DNA of 64,000 nt from Bacillota bacterium (GTDB lineage Bacteria; Bacillota; UBA4882; UBA8346), in assembly GCA_023426245.1 (NCBI GenBank), contig JAFABB010000002.1, forward strand, positions 200,867 through 264,866, given 5' to 3'. Both the position numbers and the translations under genes were made by a program. The notes below the pieces were generated by a model. That model ran no database searches. It saw only the letters and a list, made by a program, of their open reading frames with translations, and was not told the origin of the DNA. This document shows positions 8,511 to 17,887 of this stretch, piece by piece (position 1 is the first letter of the stretch; each line of letters opens with the position of its first letter).

Positions 8511-8538
8511 ATTTCGGCTTGTGCTTCATTTTCCTTTA
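8511..8538 (-). promoter_or_regulatory. Sigma-28 (SigD)-type promoter upstream of cheY
   Basis: On the minus strand TAAA, 16 bases, then GCCGAAAT matches the motility sigma consensus with one mismatch in the -10 box. It lies about 205 bases before the cheY start and would drive cheY-cheX-cheX'-cheA-cheW-cheD-cheD. Confidence 0.6.
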
Positions 8539-8904
8539 GTTAAATTTCCCTGGCTATCGAGAATATTTTATCATAATACAAAATTAATCATATAATATCG
8601 GAGAATTTTTAACACAAAACAAAATATAACATATTTATCCAAAAATGTTTACGAAAGTATTAATTTATTTTTTTTACAAAAACCAATATATTAAAAAATC
8701 TCTCTCATCGATAAGACTATCATATAATAGGATTGCAAATGGGATTTTAAAAAAAACGAAATCAAAGTGTCATCTTTAATTCAAATATCTTTGAAGCACC
8801 GATTCATCTTTAGCAAATAATTTTCATTCCCTTATAAAAAAACATAATGGTTTAGGTCCTGCTTTAAGTAGCCAGCGATGGAAGGGGTGGAGTTTTCTTT
8901 TAAA

Positions 8905-8944
8905 AATGAAAAAAGGGCGGCCTCGAAGAAATTTTGAAGCGCCC
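8905..8944 (-). terminator. Terminator of the pyr/pur operon
   Basis: On the minus strand GGGCG-CTTC pairs with GAGG-C-CGCCC and is followed by TTTTTTCATTTTT. It lies about 210 bases past the purE stop. Confidence 0.65.
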
Positions 8945-9153
8945 ATGCCAATGACAAAAATGAATATACACAGCGATTCATTTAAGTAATGTCTTTTCAG
9001 ATTTCGGCGAATTAAAAATGTCCCTTTAGGACTGCCTCTTACCAAATTGACAACGGAACTCATGAAGAAACCCCTAACGATTCGACAGCTCTTTGTAAAA
9101 TAAACTGTTGCTATCAAATAATAGGGGATTTCGGTTCATTTCATTTGCACAAC

Positions 9154-9669
9154 CTATTTTTTCTGTTCCAAGTATTGCTTGTAACCGATCTCTTCTAATA
9201 ATACCGCTTTATCATTGACTTCCTTGGCCAACTTTTTCTTATACTCGATCATTTTATGACGTAAAGAAGAATCAACCACACTTAGGATCTGAACTGCTAA
9301 AATACCGGCATTTTTAGCCCCATTGATACTGACGGTGGCCACCGGAATACCTCCAGGCATTTGAACGATGGAGTATAACGAATCTACCCCATCTAAAGTG
9401 TTTGTTTTGATAGGAATTCCAATAACCGGTAATGGAGTCATTGCCGCCAAAACTCCTGGCAAGTGCGCAGCCCCACCGGCTCCTGCCACAATAACCTCCA
9501 ACCCGCGTTCGGCGGCAGTCGATGCATATTCGATAGCGCGTTTGGGTGAACGATGTGCAGATATAATCGTCATTTCATAATCGACGCTGAATTCTTCCAG
9601 GACCTCGGCGGCCATCTTCATAATTGTTAAATCCGAATCACTACCCATAACAATTCCAACTAAAGGCAT
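9154..9669 (-). CDS. purE: PurE, N5-carboxyaminoimidazole ribonucleotide mutase
   Basis: A 171-residue PurE that converts N5-CAIR to CAIR in purine synthesis. The signature GSDSDL is near residue 9, SAHRSP near residue 37 and the glycine-rich AGGAAHLPG loop near residue 70. The start at 9669 is chosen for match to the family (MPLVGIVMGSDSD); in-frame ATGs at 9684 and 9696 are possible. No other purine genes are nearby; it closes the pyrimidine operon after a 157-base gap. A GC-rich palindrome (9688-9707) lies just upstream of the start codons. Confidence 0.93.
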   Translation of the reverse strand: MPLVGIVMGSDSDLTIMKMAAEVLEEFSVDYEMTIISAHRSPKRAIEYASTAAERGLEVIVAGAGGAAHLPGVLAAMTPLPVIGIPIKTNTLDGVDSLYSIVQMPGGIPVATVSINGAKNAGILAVQILSVVDSSLRHKMIEYKKKLAKEVNDKAVLLEEIGYKQYLEQKK

Positions 9670-9687
9670 AAAATACACCCGCATTTC

Positions 9688-9707
9688 ATCGCGCATAACG
9701 CGCGTTA
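9688..9707 (-). repeat. Small GC-rich palindromic element before purE
   Basis: On the minus strand TAACGCGCGTTATGCGCGAT stands out in AT-rich surroundings. A near copy, TAACGCGCGTAAACGCGCGAT, occurs at 63504-63524 directly before another ATG. It may be a small repeat or translation-level hairpin. Confidence 0.4.
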
Positions 9708-9826
9708 ATTTAAAAAAAGCTTCAAAATTGATATCGTAGGTTTTAATAACATAATCTCTATCGAATTCTCAATGGAAACCTTTCAAAATGCTAAACTTCC
9801 AAATCCTATCTTCATATTAAAGATCT

Positions 9827-10399
9827 TTACTTCCGGCTACCCGGTTTTACAATCGGAATTCCCTCTTTGCATAACGGGCACTCATCGGGCTCGTAGGTTT
9901 CAATCTCAATTGAAATCAAGGATTCTTTTTTTACACCAAAATGAACCTTTCCACCACTTCGGTCAACCAGCACACCGACGCCACAGACATTGGCTCCCCG
10001 TTCCTTGACTGCTTCGATGACCTCATAAACTGAACCACCGGTTGTAATGACATCCTCAACCACTAAAACATTCTCGTCTTCTTCAAGTTCAAAGCCACGG
10101 CGAAAAACCATTTTACCGTCTTCCCGCTCGGCAAATAAAGCCCTCACACCCAGGACTTTGGCGATTTCATAAGCAACAATGATCCCACCGATAGCCGGAG
10201 CAACCACTGCATGGATTTCCTGTCCTTTAAAACGGCGGGCCAAATCTTCGCACAATTTCTCGGTGAAGTTTGGATATTGTAAAACTTGAGCGCACTGCAT
10301 ATATTTTCTACTGTGTTTGCCGGATGTTAAACGAAAATGCCCTTCTCTTAACACCTTGGTCTCGCGGAATATTTCTAAAATTTCCTTCTCTTCAAGCAC
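9827..10399 (-). CDS. pyrE: Orotate phosphoribosyltransferase
   Basis: A 190-residue OPRTase that makes orotidine 5'-phosphate from orotate and PRPP. The PRPP-binding motif VLVVEDVITTGGS is near residue 115, and a FAEREDGK loop precedes it. The tail has a CPLC pair, as in the longer OPRTase subgroup. A GTG at 10399 is chosen as start because AGGGGG lies eight bases upstream; the longer open frame to 10432 overlaps pyrD and lacks a site. Normally pyrF (OMP decarboxylase) sits between pyrD and pyrE; here it is missing. Confidence 0.93.
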   Translation of the reverse strand: MLEEKEILEIFRETKVLREGHFRLTSGKHSRKYMQCAQVLQYPNFTEKLCEDLARRFKGQEIHAVVAPAIGGIIVAYEIAKVLGVRALFAEREDGKMVFRRGFELEEDENVLVVEDVITTGGSVYEVIEAVKERGANVCGVGVLVDRSGGKVHFGVKKESLISIEIETYEPDECPLCKEGIPIVKPGSRK

Positions 10400-10428
10400 G
10401 GTTGTTTCCCCCTGTCGTTTTATGTATA

Positions 10429-11358
10429 TCAAATTTCTTGATGGGCAATACCTCTTAATTCTGCCAGATTAGGAATTTTCTCTTCGACAAGAAACTCTTT
10501 GATTCCTGCTAATATCCCTTTAGGAGTCAATGGATCTTTAAAATTACCGGTCCCTACGGCAACAGCAGTAGCCCCGGCCATAATAAACTCGAGGGCATCA
10601 TCCGCGCTGACGATTCCCCCCATGCCAATGATGGGTATCGAAATTTTTGAATAAACCTGCCAGACCATACGCAAAGCCACCGGTTTGATGGCAGGTCCCG
10701 ATAATCCGCCTACCACATTACCTAAAACAGGCCGCCGTTTTTTGATATCAATTGCCATCCCCAAGAGAGTGTTAATGAGACTGACGGCATCTGCGCCTGC
10801 ATCTTCTACTGATTTTGCTATAATTGTTATATCGGTAACATTAGGGGATAGCTTAACGATCAACGGTAACTTGGTAACGCCCCGGACGGCATTCGTTATC
10901 TTATAGGCCATCTGCGGGTCGGTTCCAAAGGCAATGCCACCTTCTTTAACATTCGGACAGGAGATATTTAATTCAAAACCTGCAACCTCCGGATAGTTAC
11001 TTAAAATTTCGGCCACCTGAACATATTCATCGATGGTTTTACCGACAATATTAACGATTACTGGAGTTTGGTATTGGCGAAGAAAAGGGAGGGCTTCCTG
11101 AATAAAATTTTCAACACCGGGGTTTTGTAAACCAATGGCATTTAGCATTCCGGAAGGGGTTTCGGTAATACGCGGCGGTTTATTTCCCGGCCATGGATGA
11201 ATGGCAACCCCTTTGGTGATAAGGGCTCCGAAAGTGTCCGGGGGCAATATTGACAAATATTCCTTACCATATCCATAGGTTCCGGAAGCTGGCATCAACG
11301 GATTCTTTAGAGTCAACCCTGCGATTTTGACTTCCATATTAACCGAAGAACGCATCAT
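10429..11358 (-). CDS. pyrD: Dihydroorotate dehydrogenase, catalytic subunit (class 1B)
   Basis: A 309-residue FMN enzyme that oxidises dihydroorotate to orotate. Key features: PLMPASGTYGYG near the N-terminus, NISCPN with the active-site Cys of class 1 enzymes near residue 130, and the FMN phosphate region GMGGI plus GATAVAVGTG near the C-terminus. It works with PyrK, which passes electrons to NAD. Its ATG overlaps the pyrK stop as ATGA and has GAGGAGGTGG seven bases upstream, so the two subunits are translationally coupled. Confidence 0.95.
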   Translation of the reverse strand: MMRSSVNMEVKIAGLTLKNPLMPASGTYGYGKEYLSILPPDTFGALITKGVAIHPWPGNKPPRITETPSGMLNAIGLQNPGVENFIQEALPFLRQYQTPVIVNIVGKTIDEYVQVAEILSNYPEVAGFELNISCPNVKEGGIAFGTDPQMAYKITNAVRGVTKLPLIVKLSPNVTDITIIAKSVEDAGADAVSLINTLLGMAIDIKKRRPVLGNVVGGLSGPAIKPVALRMVWQVYSKISIPIIGMGGIVSADDALEFIMAGATAVAVGTGNFKDPLTPKGILAGIKEFLVEEKIPNLAELRGIAHQEI

Positions 11359-12140
11359 AACCAAACCACCTCCTCGATTGGGAAAACCGGTCCATCAACA
11401 CAGACACGCTTATATCCGGAATGGGTCTGGCAGGTACATCCCAAACATGCTCCTACACCGCAAGCCATACGGGCTTCAAGTGATAATTCACCATGAATCC
11501 CCTCGGCTAAAGCAATTTCCTGTAGCGCCTTCAACATCGGCTGCGGTCCACAAGCAGCGATATAATCAAATTTTTGTTTTTGATACTCTTTTAGAAAGAC
11601 CGGAGTGATGAAGCCTCTCTCACCCAAGCTACCATCTTCCGTTGTTATGAACGACTTAACGCCGTTTTGACTCCACAAATCCAATTCCAATACATCCAAA
11701 GCGCTTCGGCAGCCATAAAATAAATTTACATCGCAATCCTTGCGCTTTTGAAGAAAGGTTTCAACGAGACAAAACAAGGGCGGCATACCAACTCCCCCTG
11801 CGATGAGAGCCACTTTGCGGACATTTTCGGGAATTGTAAAGCCATTACCGATGGGGCCTAATATTCCGAGCGATTCTCCACTTTCAAATCCGCTTAAAAG
11901 TGAAGTACCCCGTCCTACCGTTTTATAAATAACTGCAATTGTACCGGCCGATTTTCCAATCTGAAAAATGCTAATTGGCCTCGGTAACAAAGGATCATTG
12001 GCTCCGGGTTGGGTTACCCGTATTTGAATAAATTGCCCCGGTTTGGCCAAGGCCGCTACTTCCGGTGCTAAAAAGGAAAGCCGGTAATAACCAGGGCTCA
12101 GATTTACATTCTCAGTGACTAATACTTTTCCGGAAAACAT
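11355..12140 (-). CDS. pyrK: Dihydroorotate dehydrogenase electron transfer subunit
   Basis: A 261-residue FAD/[2Fe-2S] protein that moves electrons from PyrD to NAD. A ferredoxin-reductase-like FAD domain (PLLPRPISIF near residue 55) and NAD domain (LIAGGVGMPPLF near residue 110) are followed by a C-terminal iron-sulfur ligand set CGVGACLGCTC...C. The ATG at 12140 has GAGGAGA six bases upstream; the longer open frame to 12206 has none. It lies 65 bases after carB and overlaps pyrD by four bases. Confidence 0.95.
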   Translation of the reverse strand: MFSGKVLVTENVNLSPGYYRLSFLAPEVAALAKPGQFIQIRVTQPGANDPLLPRPISIFQIGKSAGTIAVIYKTVGRGTSLLSGFESGESLGILGPIGNGFTIPENVRKVALIAGGVGMPPLFCLVETFLQKRKDCDVNLFYGCRSALDVLELDLWSQNGVKSFITTEDGSLGERGFITPVFLKEYQKQKFDYIAACGPQPMLKALQEIALAEGIHGELSLEARMACGVGACLGCTCQTHSGYKRVCVDGPVFPIEEVVWL

Positions 12141-12205
12141 TGTTTCTCCTCGGTTTTTCATCTTAATGGGTATCGATGGGATCATAGAATAACATTTCAT
12201 TCCCA

Positions 12206-15200
12206 TTAAATGGATTGTTCCACCCGAATTATCTTGAAATCTTGAATTGGGATTACGGTACTTGGTTCTTTCCCTTCGCTAAGAGCCAGCAAGACCATTA
12301 AAAATGCTTTCACGGTATCCAGTGAGGTCAGGCATGGGATATTATGCTCTACAGCCATCCGCCGTATTTTAAAACCATCCCGTTCCGGTTCCTTGCCTCT
12401 GGTAATTGTATTAACCAGTAATTGAATCTCACCGTTTTTGATAGCGTCCGTAATATTGGGCGATTCCTGATCGAGCTTATTCAGTTTGGTTACCGGAACA
12501 TCATTGACCCGTAGATAGGCTGCCGTACCCATTGTGGCGTAAATATGAAAACCCCGTTCGGATAACTTTTTTAATAGCGGCAAAGCCTCAGCCTTATCGC
12601 GATCTGAAAGAGTGGCCAGAATCGAACCCCCCCGGGGAATATTGAATCCGGCGGCGATAAAAGCCTTGTAAAGAGCTCCGGCATGGGTTAGATCGACTCC
12701 CATAACTTCTCCGGTAGACTTCATTTCCGGCCCCAGGGAGATATCAACCTGTGTCAGCTTGGCAAAAGAGAATACCGGAGCTTTAACTGCAACCAATTTA
12801 GTCTGGGGCCACATTCCCCCGGCATACCCTTGGTCGTATATACTTTGGTTTAAAACAGCTTTGGTAGCGACCTGAACCATAGGAATCCCAGTAATCTTGC
12901 TCATAAAAGGTACTGTCCGGCTGGAACGGGGATTTACCTCGATACAGTAAACTTCCTTATCATCCAATACATATTGAATATTGATAAGTCCGACGACTTT
13001 TAGGGCTCTGGTCAATTTTACAGTATAGGCCAAAATCTTTTCCTGCTCGGCAATAGTCAGATGTTGCGGTGGATATGCCGCGATGGAATCGCCCGAATGA
13101 ACACCCGCCCGCTCTAAATGTTCCATAATTCCGGGGATGAGGACATTCGTACCATCGGAAATGGCATCCACCTCGCATTCCCGGCCCATTACATAACGGT
13201 CGACCAACACCGGATGTTCAGGAGCTGCCTTTACAGCAAAAGTCAAATAATTCTTGAGTTCCGTTTCGTTATACACTATCTCCATGGCCCGGCCACCCAA
13301 AACGTAAGAGGGTCGAACCAACACCGGGAAATCAATTTCCTTGGTCACTGCTACCGCTTCTTCAATGGAGGTAACAGTCCGGCCTGCCGGTTTGGGAATC
13401 TGTAAATCCAATAACAAGCGATCAAATCGTTTCCTATCTTCAGCCAAATCAATGGAGTCCACCGAGGTACCCAAAATTCGGATTCCCGCTTTCTGTAAAT
13501 GAGCTGCCAAATTGATAGCGGTTTGCCCGCCAAACTGGACAATAACCCCTTCAGGTTGTTCCAACTCCAAAATATGCAGGACATCTTCTACAGTCAACGG
13601 TTCAAAATAAAGCCGATCCCCGGTATCAAAGTCGGTACTCACCGTTTCCGGATTGTTATTAATGATAATTGCCTCAATACCAGCCTCTTTTAATGCCAGA
13701 ACTGAATGAACACTGCAATAATCGAACTCTACGCCCTGACCAATCCGGATCGGGCCGGACCCAATCACCGCGATTTTACGGCGTTTTGATGGAATTGCTT
13801 CGTTTTCCTGATCATAACATGAATAAAAATACGGCGTAGCCGCCTCAAACTCGGCAGCACAGGTATCGACCATTTTATAAATAGGGCGGATATTATGATT
13901 ATAGCGTAGCTGACGCACCTCTTCTTCTTTAGCACCGGTTATCCTTGCAATTTCCCGATCGGAGAAACCCATTTTCTTGGCTGCCCTTAATAAATCCACA
14001 TCTTGGTAGCCTTTCTCCTGAAGAGCCCGCTCCATTTGGATAATATGGTCCAGCTTTCTTAAAAAAAACACATCAACTTTGGTTCGATCATAAATATCTT
14101 CAACAGTATAGCCTCTTCTTAACGCCTCGGCTAAGAAAAACAGACGCCTATCATCCGCAGCGACTATCGCTTTCTCCAATTCTTCCGCGGACAAATGGGC
14201 TGCCGAAGCCATGCCCAAACCGTATAAACCGACTTCCAAAGAACGGATTGCTTTTAAAAGAGCTGATTCTAGTGTCCTGTCAATGGACATTACTTCTCCT
14301 GTAGCCTTCATCTGGGTACCTAAGGTGCGGTCGGCCAAATTGAACTTATCAAAAGGCCAGCGTGGAATTTTCACCACAACATAATCCAAGGCCGGTTCAA
14401 ACGAAGCATAAGTTTTTCCGGTTACGGCATTGATAATTTCATCCAAATGCAAACCAATGGCAATTTTGGCTGCCACCTTGGCGATGGGGTATCCGGTGGC
14501 TTTCGATGCCAAAGCGCTGGAACGGCTAACCCGCGGATTGACTTCGATTACATAATATTGAAAACTCTTAGGATCAAGGGCGTATTGTACATTGCAACCG
14601 CCTTCAATTCCCAAGGCTCGAATGATCTTTAGTGATGCAGCCCGCAGCATTTGATATTCACGGTCGGCCAGTGTCTGACTGGGTGCCACTACAATACTAT
14701 CACCGGTATGAATCCCCACCGGATCGATGTTTTCCATATTGCAAATCGTTATACAACTGTTATTGGCGTCGCGTATGACTTCATACTCAATCTCTTTGAA
14801 TCCTGCTACGGACTGTTCCAGCAATACCTGAGAAATAGGGCTTAAAGTAAGGCCCCGAATTGTGATCTCTTCAAGTTCCTGCCGGTTATGAGCAATTCCA
14901 CCTCCGGTCCCACCCAAAGTGTATGCCGGCCTGATAATGAGGGGATAGCCAATCCTTTCCGCAAACGCTACGGCTTCTTCCAGCTTTTCAACAATCACAC
15001 TTTCAGGTAAAGGTTGACCCAGAGCTTGCATGGTTTCTTTAAACAATTGGCGATCTTCGGCTTTCTTAATCGCTTCCAATGGCGTCCCCAACAATCTCAC
15101 TTTATAGGTGTCCAGTACGCCGGCTTCATGCAACTTGACAGCCAAATTGAGACCGACCTGACCGCCAAGGGTAGGCAGCAATCCGTCAGGACGTTCTTTG

Positions 15201-15436
15201 GCAATGATCCGCCGGATCGACTCGACCGTTAAGGGTTCAATATAAACTCGATCCGCCATATTTGCATCCGTCATAATCGTAGCCGGATTGGAATTAACCA
15301 ATATCACCGAGATGCCCTCCTCCCGCAAAGAACGGCAGGCTTGGGTCCCGGCATAGTCGAATTCGGCCGCTTGCCCGATGATGATTGGACCCGATCCAAT
15401 GACCATCACCTTTTTTAAAGTTTTATCCAAAGGCAT
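12206..15436 (-). CDS. carB: Carbamoyl-phosphate synthase large subunit
   Basis: A 1076-residue enzyme forming carbamoyl phosphate from bicarbonate, ammonia and two ATP. Two homologous ATP-grasp halves are evident, each opening with a GSGPI-IGQ-EFDY motif (near residues 14 and 560), with VRPAYTLGGTGGG and VRPSYVLGGRAM as the ATP loops. A C-terminal MGS-like allosteric domain (about 935-1070) begins with a SDRDKAEALP segment. The ATG at 15436 follows GTAGGTG; a GTG three codons earlier is less likely. It lies 18 bases after carA. Length is normal for the family. Confidence 0.97.
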   Translation of the reverse strand: MPLDKTLKKVMVIGSGPIIIGQAAEFDYAGTQACRSLREEGISVILVNSNPATIMTDANMADRVYIEPLTVESIRRIIAKERPDGLLPTLGGQVGLNLAVKLHEAGVLDTYKVRLLGTPLEAIKKAEDRQLFKETMQALGQPLPESVIVEKLEEAVAFAERIGYPLIIRPAYTLGGTGGGIAHNRQELEEITIRGLTLSPISQVLLEQSVAGFKEIEYEVIRDANNSCITICNMENIDPVGIHTGDSIVVAPSQTLADREYQMLRAASLKIIRALGIEGGCNVQYALDPKSFQYYVIEVNPRVSRSSALASKATGYPIAKVAAKIAIGLHLDEIINAVTGKTYASFEPALDYVVVKIPRWPFDKFNLADRTLGTQMKATGEVMSIDRTLESALLKAIRSLEVGLYGLGMASAAHLSAEELEKAIVAADDRRLFFLAEALRRGYTVEDIYDRTKVDVFFLRKLDHIIQMERALQEKGYQDVDLLRAAKKMGFSDREIARITGAKEEEVRQLRYNHNIRPIYKMVDTCAAEFEAATPYFYSCYDQENEAIPSKRRKIAVIGSGPIRIGQGVEFDYCSVHSVLALKEAGIEAIIINNNPETVSTDFDTGDRLYFEPLTVEDVLHILELEQPEGVIVQFGGQTAINLAAHLQKAGIRILGTSVDSIDLAEDRKRFDRLLLDLQIPKPAGRTVTSIEEAVAVTKEIDFPVLVRPSYVLGGRAMEIVYNETELKNYLTFAVKAAPEHPVLVDRYVMGRECEVDAISDGTNVLIPGIMEHLERAGVHSGDSIAAYPPQHLTIAEQEKILAYTVKLTRALKVVGLINIQYVLDDKEVYCIEVNPRSSRTVPFMSKITGIPMVQVATKAVLNQSIYDQGYAGGMWPQTKLVAVKAPVFSFAKLTQVDISLGPEMKSTGEVMGVDLTHAGALYKAFIAAGFNIPRGGSILATLSDRDKAEALPLLKKLSERGFHIYATMGTAAYLRVNDVPVTKLNKLDQESPNITDAIKNGEIQLLVNTITRGKEPERDGFKIRRMAVEHNIPCLTSLDTVKAFLMVLLALSEGKEPSTVIPIQDFKIIRVEQSI

Positions 15437-15454
15437 TTTTGACACCTACTTATA

Positions 15455-16525
15455 TTAATTAAAATAGCTCACGAACTCATCAAACAATTCTTCCGAATCC
15501 CAAGGACCCGGTGCTGCTTCCGGATGATACTGCACGGAAAAAAGCGGTAATTTACGGTGCTTCAATCCCTCAACCGTACCATCATTCACATTAATATGGG
15601 ATATAACCACTTCATCAAGGTTTAAAGAATCTTCACGAACCGCAAAGCCATGATTCTGGGAGGTAATGGTGACTTTTCCGGTAAGCAAATTTTTGACCGG
15701 ATGATTACCGCCCCGGTGTCCGAATTTTAATTTATAGGTTGTACCGTCCAGAGCCAAACCGATAATTTGATGACCCAGGCAAATACCGAAAATTGGTAAC
15801 CGGCCAATTAATTCTCGTACCATTTTGACTGCATACATAACATCCTGGGGATCGCCGGGTCCATTGGAGAGCATTAAACCATCCGGTTTTAATTTCAAAA
15901 TCGCTTCGCTGGTTGTATCGCATGGCACCACAGTAACCCTGCAGCCACGCTCGATCAAGCACCGGGCAATATTAGCTTTAGCTCCGAAATCGACCAAAAC
16001 CACATGTTTCCCGCCGTCACCTTCGGTGTAAATTTTATCCGTAGTGGCTTGTTTTACAAAATCTTGGCCGGATAGATCATGAACTGCTGAAACTTTATTC
16101 AGCATTTCACCATCTGTTTCATTTGAAGTTGTAATAATCCCACGCATCGTACCATGAGTGCGCAAGCGCTTGGTTAAAGCCCTGGTATCAATGCCTGCTA
16201 AACCCGGTATCTGATATTTTTTCAAAAAGGCATCCAAATTGAATTCCGCCCGCCAATTGCTGGGTATGTCGCAGTATTCTTTTACGATAAAACCCCGGGC
16301 AAAAGGGTGAGTTGATTCGAAATCCACAGCATTGATGCCGTAATTTCCGATTAAAGGATAGGTCATGGTAATAATTTGGCCGCTGTAAGAAGGGTCGGTT
16401 AATATTTCCTGGTAGCCCGTCATTCCAGTATTAAAGACAACTTCACCACTGGCCTCACAATCAGCCCCAAAAGATTCACCATAAAAAATGGTACCATCCT
16501 CAAGTACCAAACGCGCTTGTTTCAT
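15455..16525 (-). CDS. carA: Carbamoyl-phosphate synthase small subunit
   Basis: A 356-residue glutaminase subunit that feeds ammonia to CarB. The N-terminal CPSase small-chain domain includes FNTGMTGYQEILTDPSY; the C-terminal class I amidotransferase domain has the nucleophile elbow GICLGHQ near residue 245 and the catalytic HPE in YHPEAAPGP near the end. The start at 16525 (MKQARLVLEDG) has TGTGAGG a few bases upstream and matches the family start; an upstream in-frame ATG at 16549 is less likely. It precedes carB in the pyrimidine operon. Confidence 0.96.
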   Translation of the reverse strand: MKQARLVLEDGTIFYGESFGADCEASGEVVFNTGMTGYQEILTDPSYSGQIITMTYPLIGNYGINAVDFESTHPFARGFIVKEYCDIPSNWRAEFNLDAFLKKYQIPGLAGIDTRALTKRLRTHGTMRGIITTSNETDGEMLNKVSAVHDLSGQDFVKQATTDKIYTEGDGGKHVVLVDFGAKANIARCLIERGCRVTVVPCDTTSEAILKLKPDGLMLSNGPGDPQDVMYAVKMVRELIGRLPIFGICLGHQIIGLALDGTTYKLKFGHRGGNHPVKNLLTGKVTITSQNHGFAVREDSLNLDEVVISHINVNDGTVEGLKHRKLPLFSVQYHPEAAPGPWDSEELFDEFVSYFN

Positions 16526-16600
16526 TTTTACCTCACAATTGGACTTCATTTCATTTCGAAACCCATTATATCATAAATATACATTTCTATAAATATTTAT

Positions 16601-17887
16601 TCACATGAACTTTTCCTTACAATATTTGAGGTTTCCATCAACCCAAACAGCCTCTACTTTCCCTTTAAAGGACTGGCCAATATAAGGGGAGTTTTTTGAA
16701 CGGGAGACAATTTGAGACTTTTCCAGAACCCAAGTCAGCTTTGGATCAAACAATACCACATCAGCCGGCTCACCAATTTTTAGATTGCCACCGGGGCGGT
16801 TGATAATCTGCGCCGGATTTACTGACATTTTGATTACCAGCTGTTCCGGAGTGAGCCATCCGGTTTCTACCAATTGGGTCCAAGCAAGCGCCAAAGCCGT
16901 TTCAAACCCAATTATTCCGGTAGGCGCTAGTGAAAACTCCCGGTGTTTTTCCTCCAAGGTATGGGGAGCGTGATCAGTAGCTATCGCATCGATAGTCCCA
17001 TCTTTCAAGCCTTCTTTTACGGCCTCGACATCCACCGAGGAACGCAATGGAGGACTCACCCGACACACCGGATCATAGCCTTGAATCGCTTCATCAGTCA
17101 GGGAAAAATGATGGGGAGTAGCTTCGGCAGTAACCTTTACACCTCGCTGTTTCGCCTGGCGGATTAATTCAACACTCTTTTGAGTACTTACATGGCAAAA
17201 ATGAACCTTAGCCTTGGTAAATTCAGCAATCAGCAAATCACGGGCTGTCATGACATCTTCCGCTAATGAAGGTATTCCCGGGAGCCCTAATATCGTGGAC
17301 CAATATCCTTCATGCATCACTCCCGATCCGGCCAATTTGGGTTCTTCTTCGTGAAGCAAGATCGGTAAATTAAATAAGGTTGAGTATTCACAAGCTGTAC
17401 GTAATACTGCAGCATTGGTTATGGTCTTGCCGTCATCTGAAAAAGCCACTGCTCCAACTGCAGCCATTTCACCCATTTCAGAAAGTTCTTCTCCCAAAAG
17501 TCCTTTCGTAACGGATCCCACTGGGTATACTTTGACATAACCTTTTTGCTTTGCCTGCTGTTTAACATATTCAATAACTACTGGGCTATCGGCAACCGGG
17601 TTAGTATTTGCCATACAGGCAATCGCAGTGAAACCGCCTTTCAAGGCGGCCTTGGTGCCGCTCTCAATCGTTTCTTTATCTTCCCGGCCCGGTTCACGCA
17701 AATGGGAATGAAGATCAATGAGACCCGGAATAACAATCTTTCCTCTGGCATCCGTGATTTCGGCGCCACCGGGAGCTAACTCTTTATCCACCTTAACGAT
17801 CTTACCGGAGTCGATTAAAATATCACCGATTCCAATATACCCACCAGCCGGATCGATGATCTGGCCTCCTTTAATGCAATGCCGCAT
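16601..17887 (-). CDS. pyrC: Dihydroorotase
   Basis: A 428-residue amidohydrolase that cyclises carbamoyl aspartate to dihydroorotate. Metal-binding residues are in DLHSHLREPG near residue 60, the HEEE/HVST positions in the middle, and ATDHAPHT near residue 305. Typical length for the class I enzyme of Bacillota. The ATG has GGAGGGGG eight bases upstream inside the end of pyrB, which it overlaps by 17 bases, so the two are probably translationally coupled. Confidence 0.96.
   Translation of the reverse strand: MRHCIKGGQIIDPAGGYIGIGDILIDSGKIVKVDKELAPGGAEITDARGKIVIPGLIDLHSHLREPGREDKETIESGTKAALKGGFTAIACMANTNPVADSPVVIEYVKQQAKQKGYVKVYPVGSVTKGLLGEELSEMGEMAAVGAVAFSDDGKTITNAAVLRTACEYSTLFNLPILLHEEEPKLAGSGVMHEGYWSTILGLPGIPSLAEDVMTARDLLIAEFTKAKVHFCHVSTQKSVELIRQAKQRGVKVTAEATPHHFSLTDEAIQGYDPVCRVSPPLRSSVDVEAVKEGLKDGTIDAIATDHAPHTLEEKHREFSLAPTGIIGFETALALAWTQLVETGWLTPEQLVIKMSVNPAQIINRPGGNLKIGEPADVVLFDPKLTWVLEKSQIVSRSKNSPYIGQSFKGKVEAVWVDGNLKYCKEKFM

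Larger units (their letters stand above)
8310..9153. other. Intergenic region between purE and cheY
   Basis: An 844-base gene-free stretch. It holds a terminator for the pyr/pur operon (8905-8944), a long AT-rich tract and a sigma-28-like promoter for the chemotaxis operon (8511-8538). A 97-codon open frame at 8824-9117 (-) reads through the terminator stem and has no recognisable relatives, so it is not called as a gene. Confidence 0.6.

Noticed and set aside
8824..9117. A 97-codon minus-strand open frame downstream of purE
   Set aside because: It reads through a clear terminator stem (8915-8944), has no good ribosome binding site and resembles no family.
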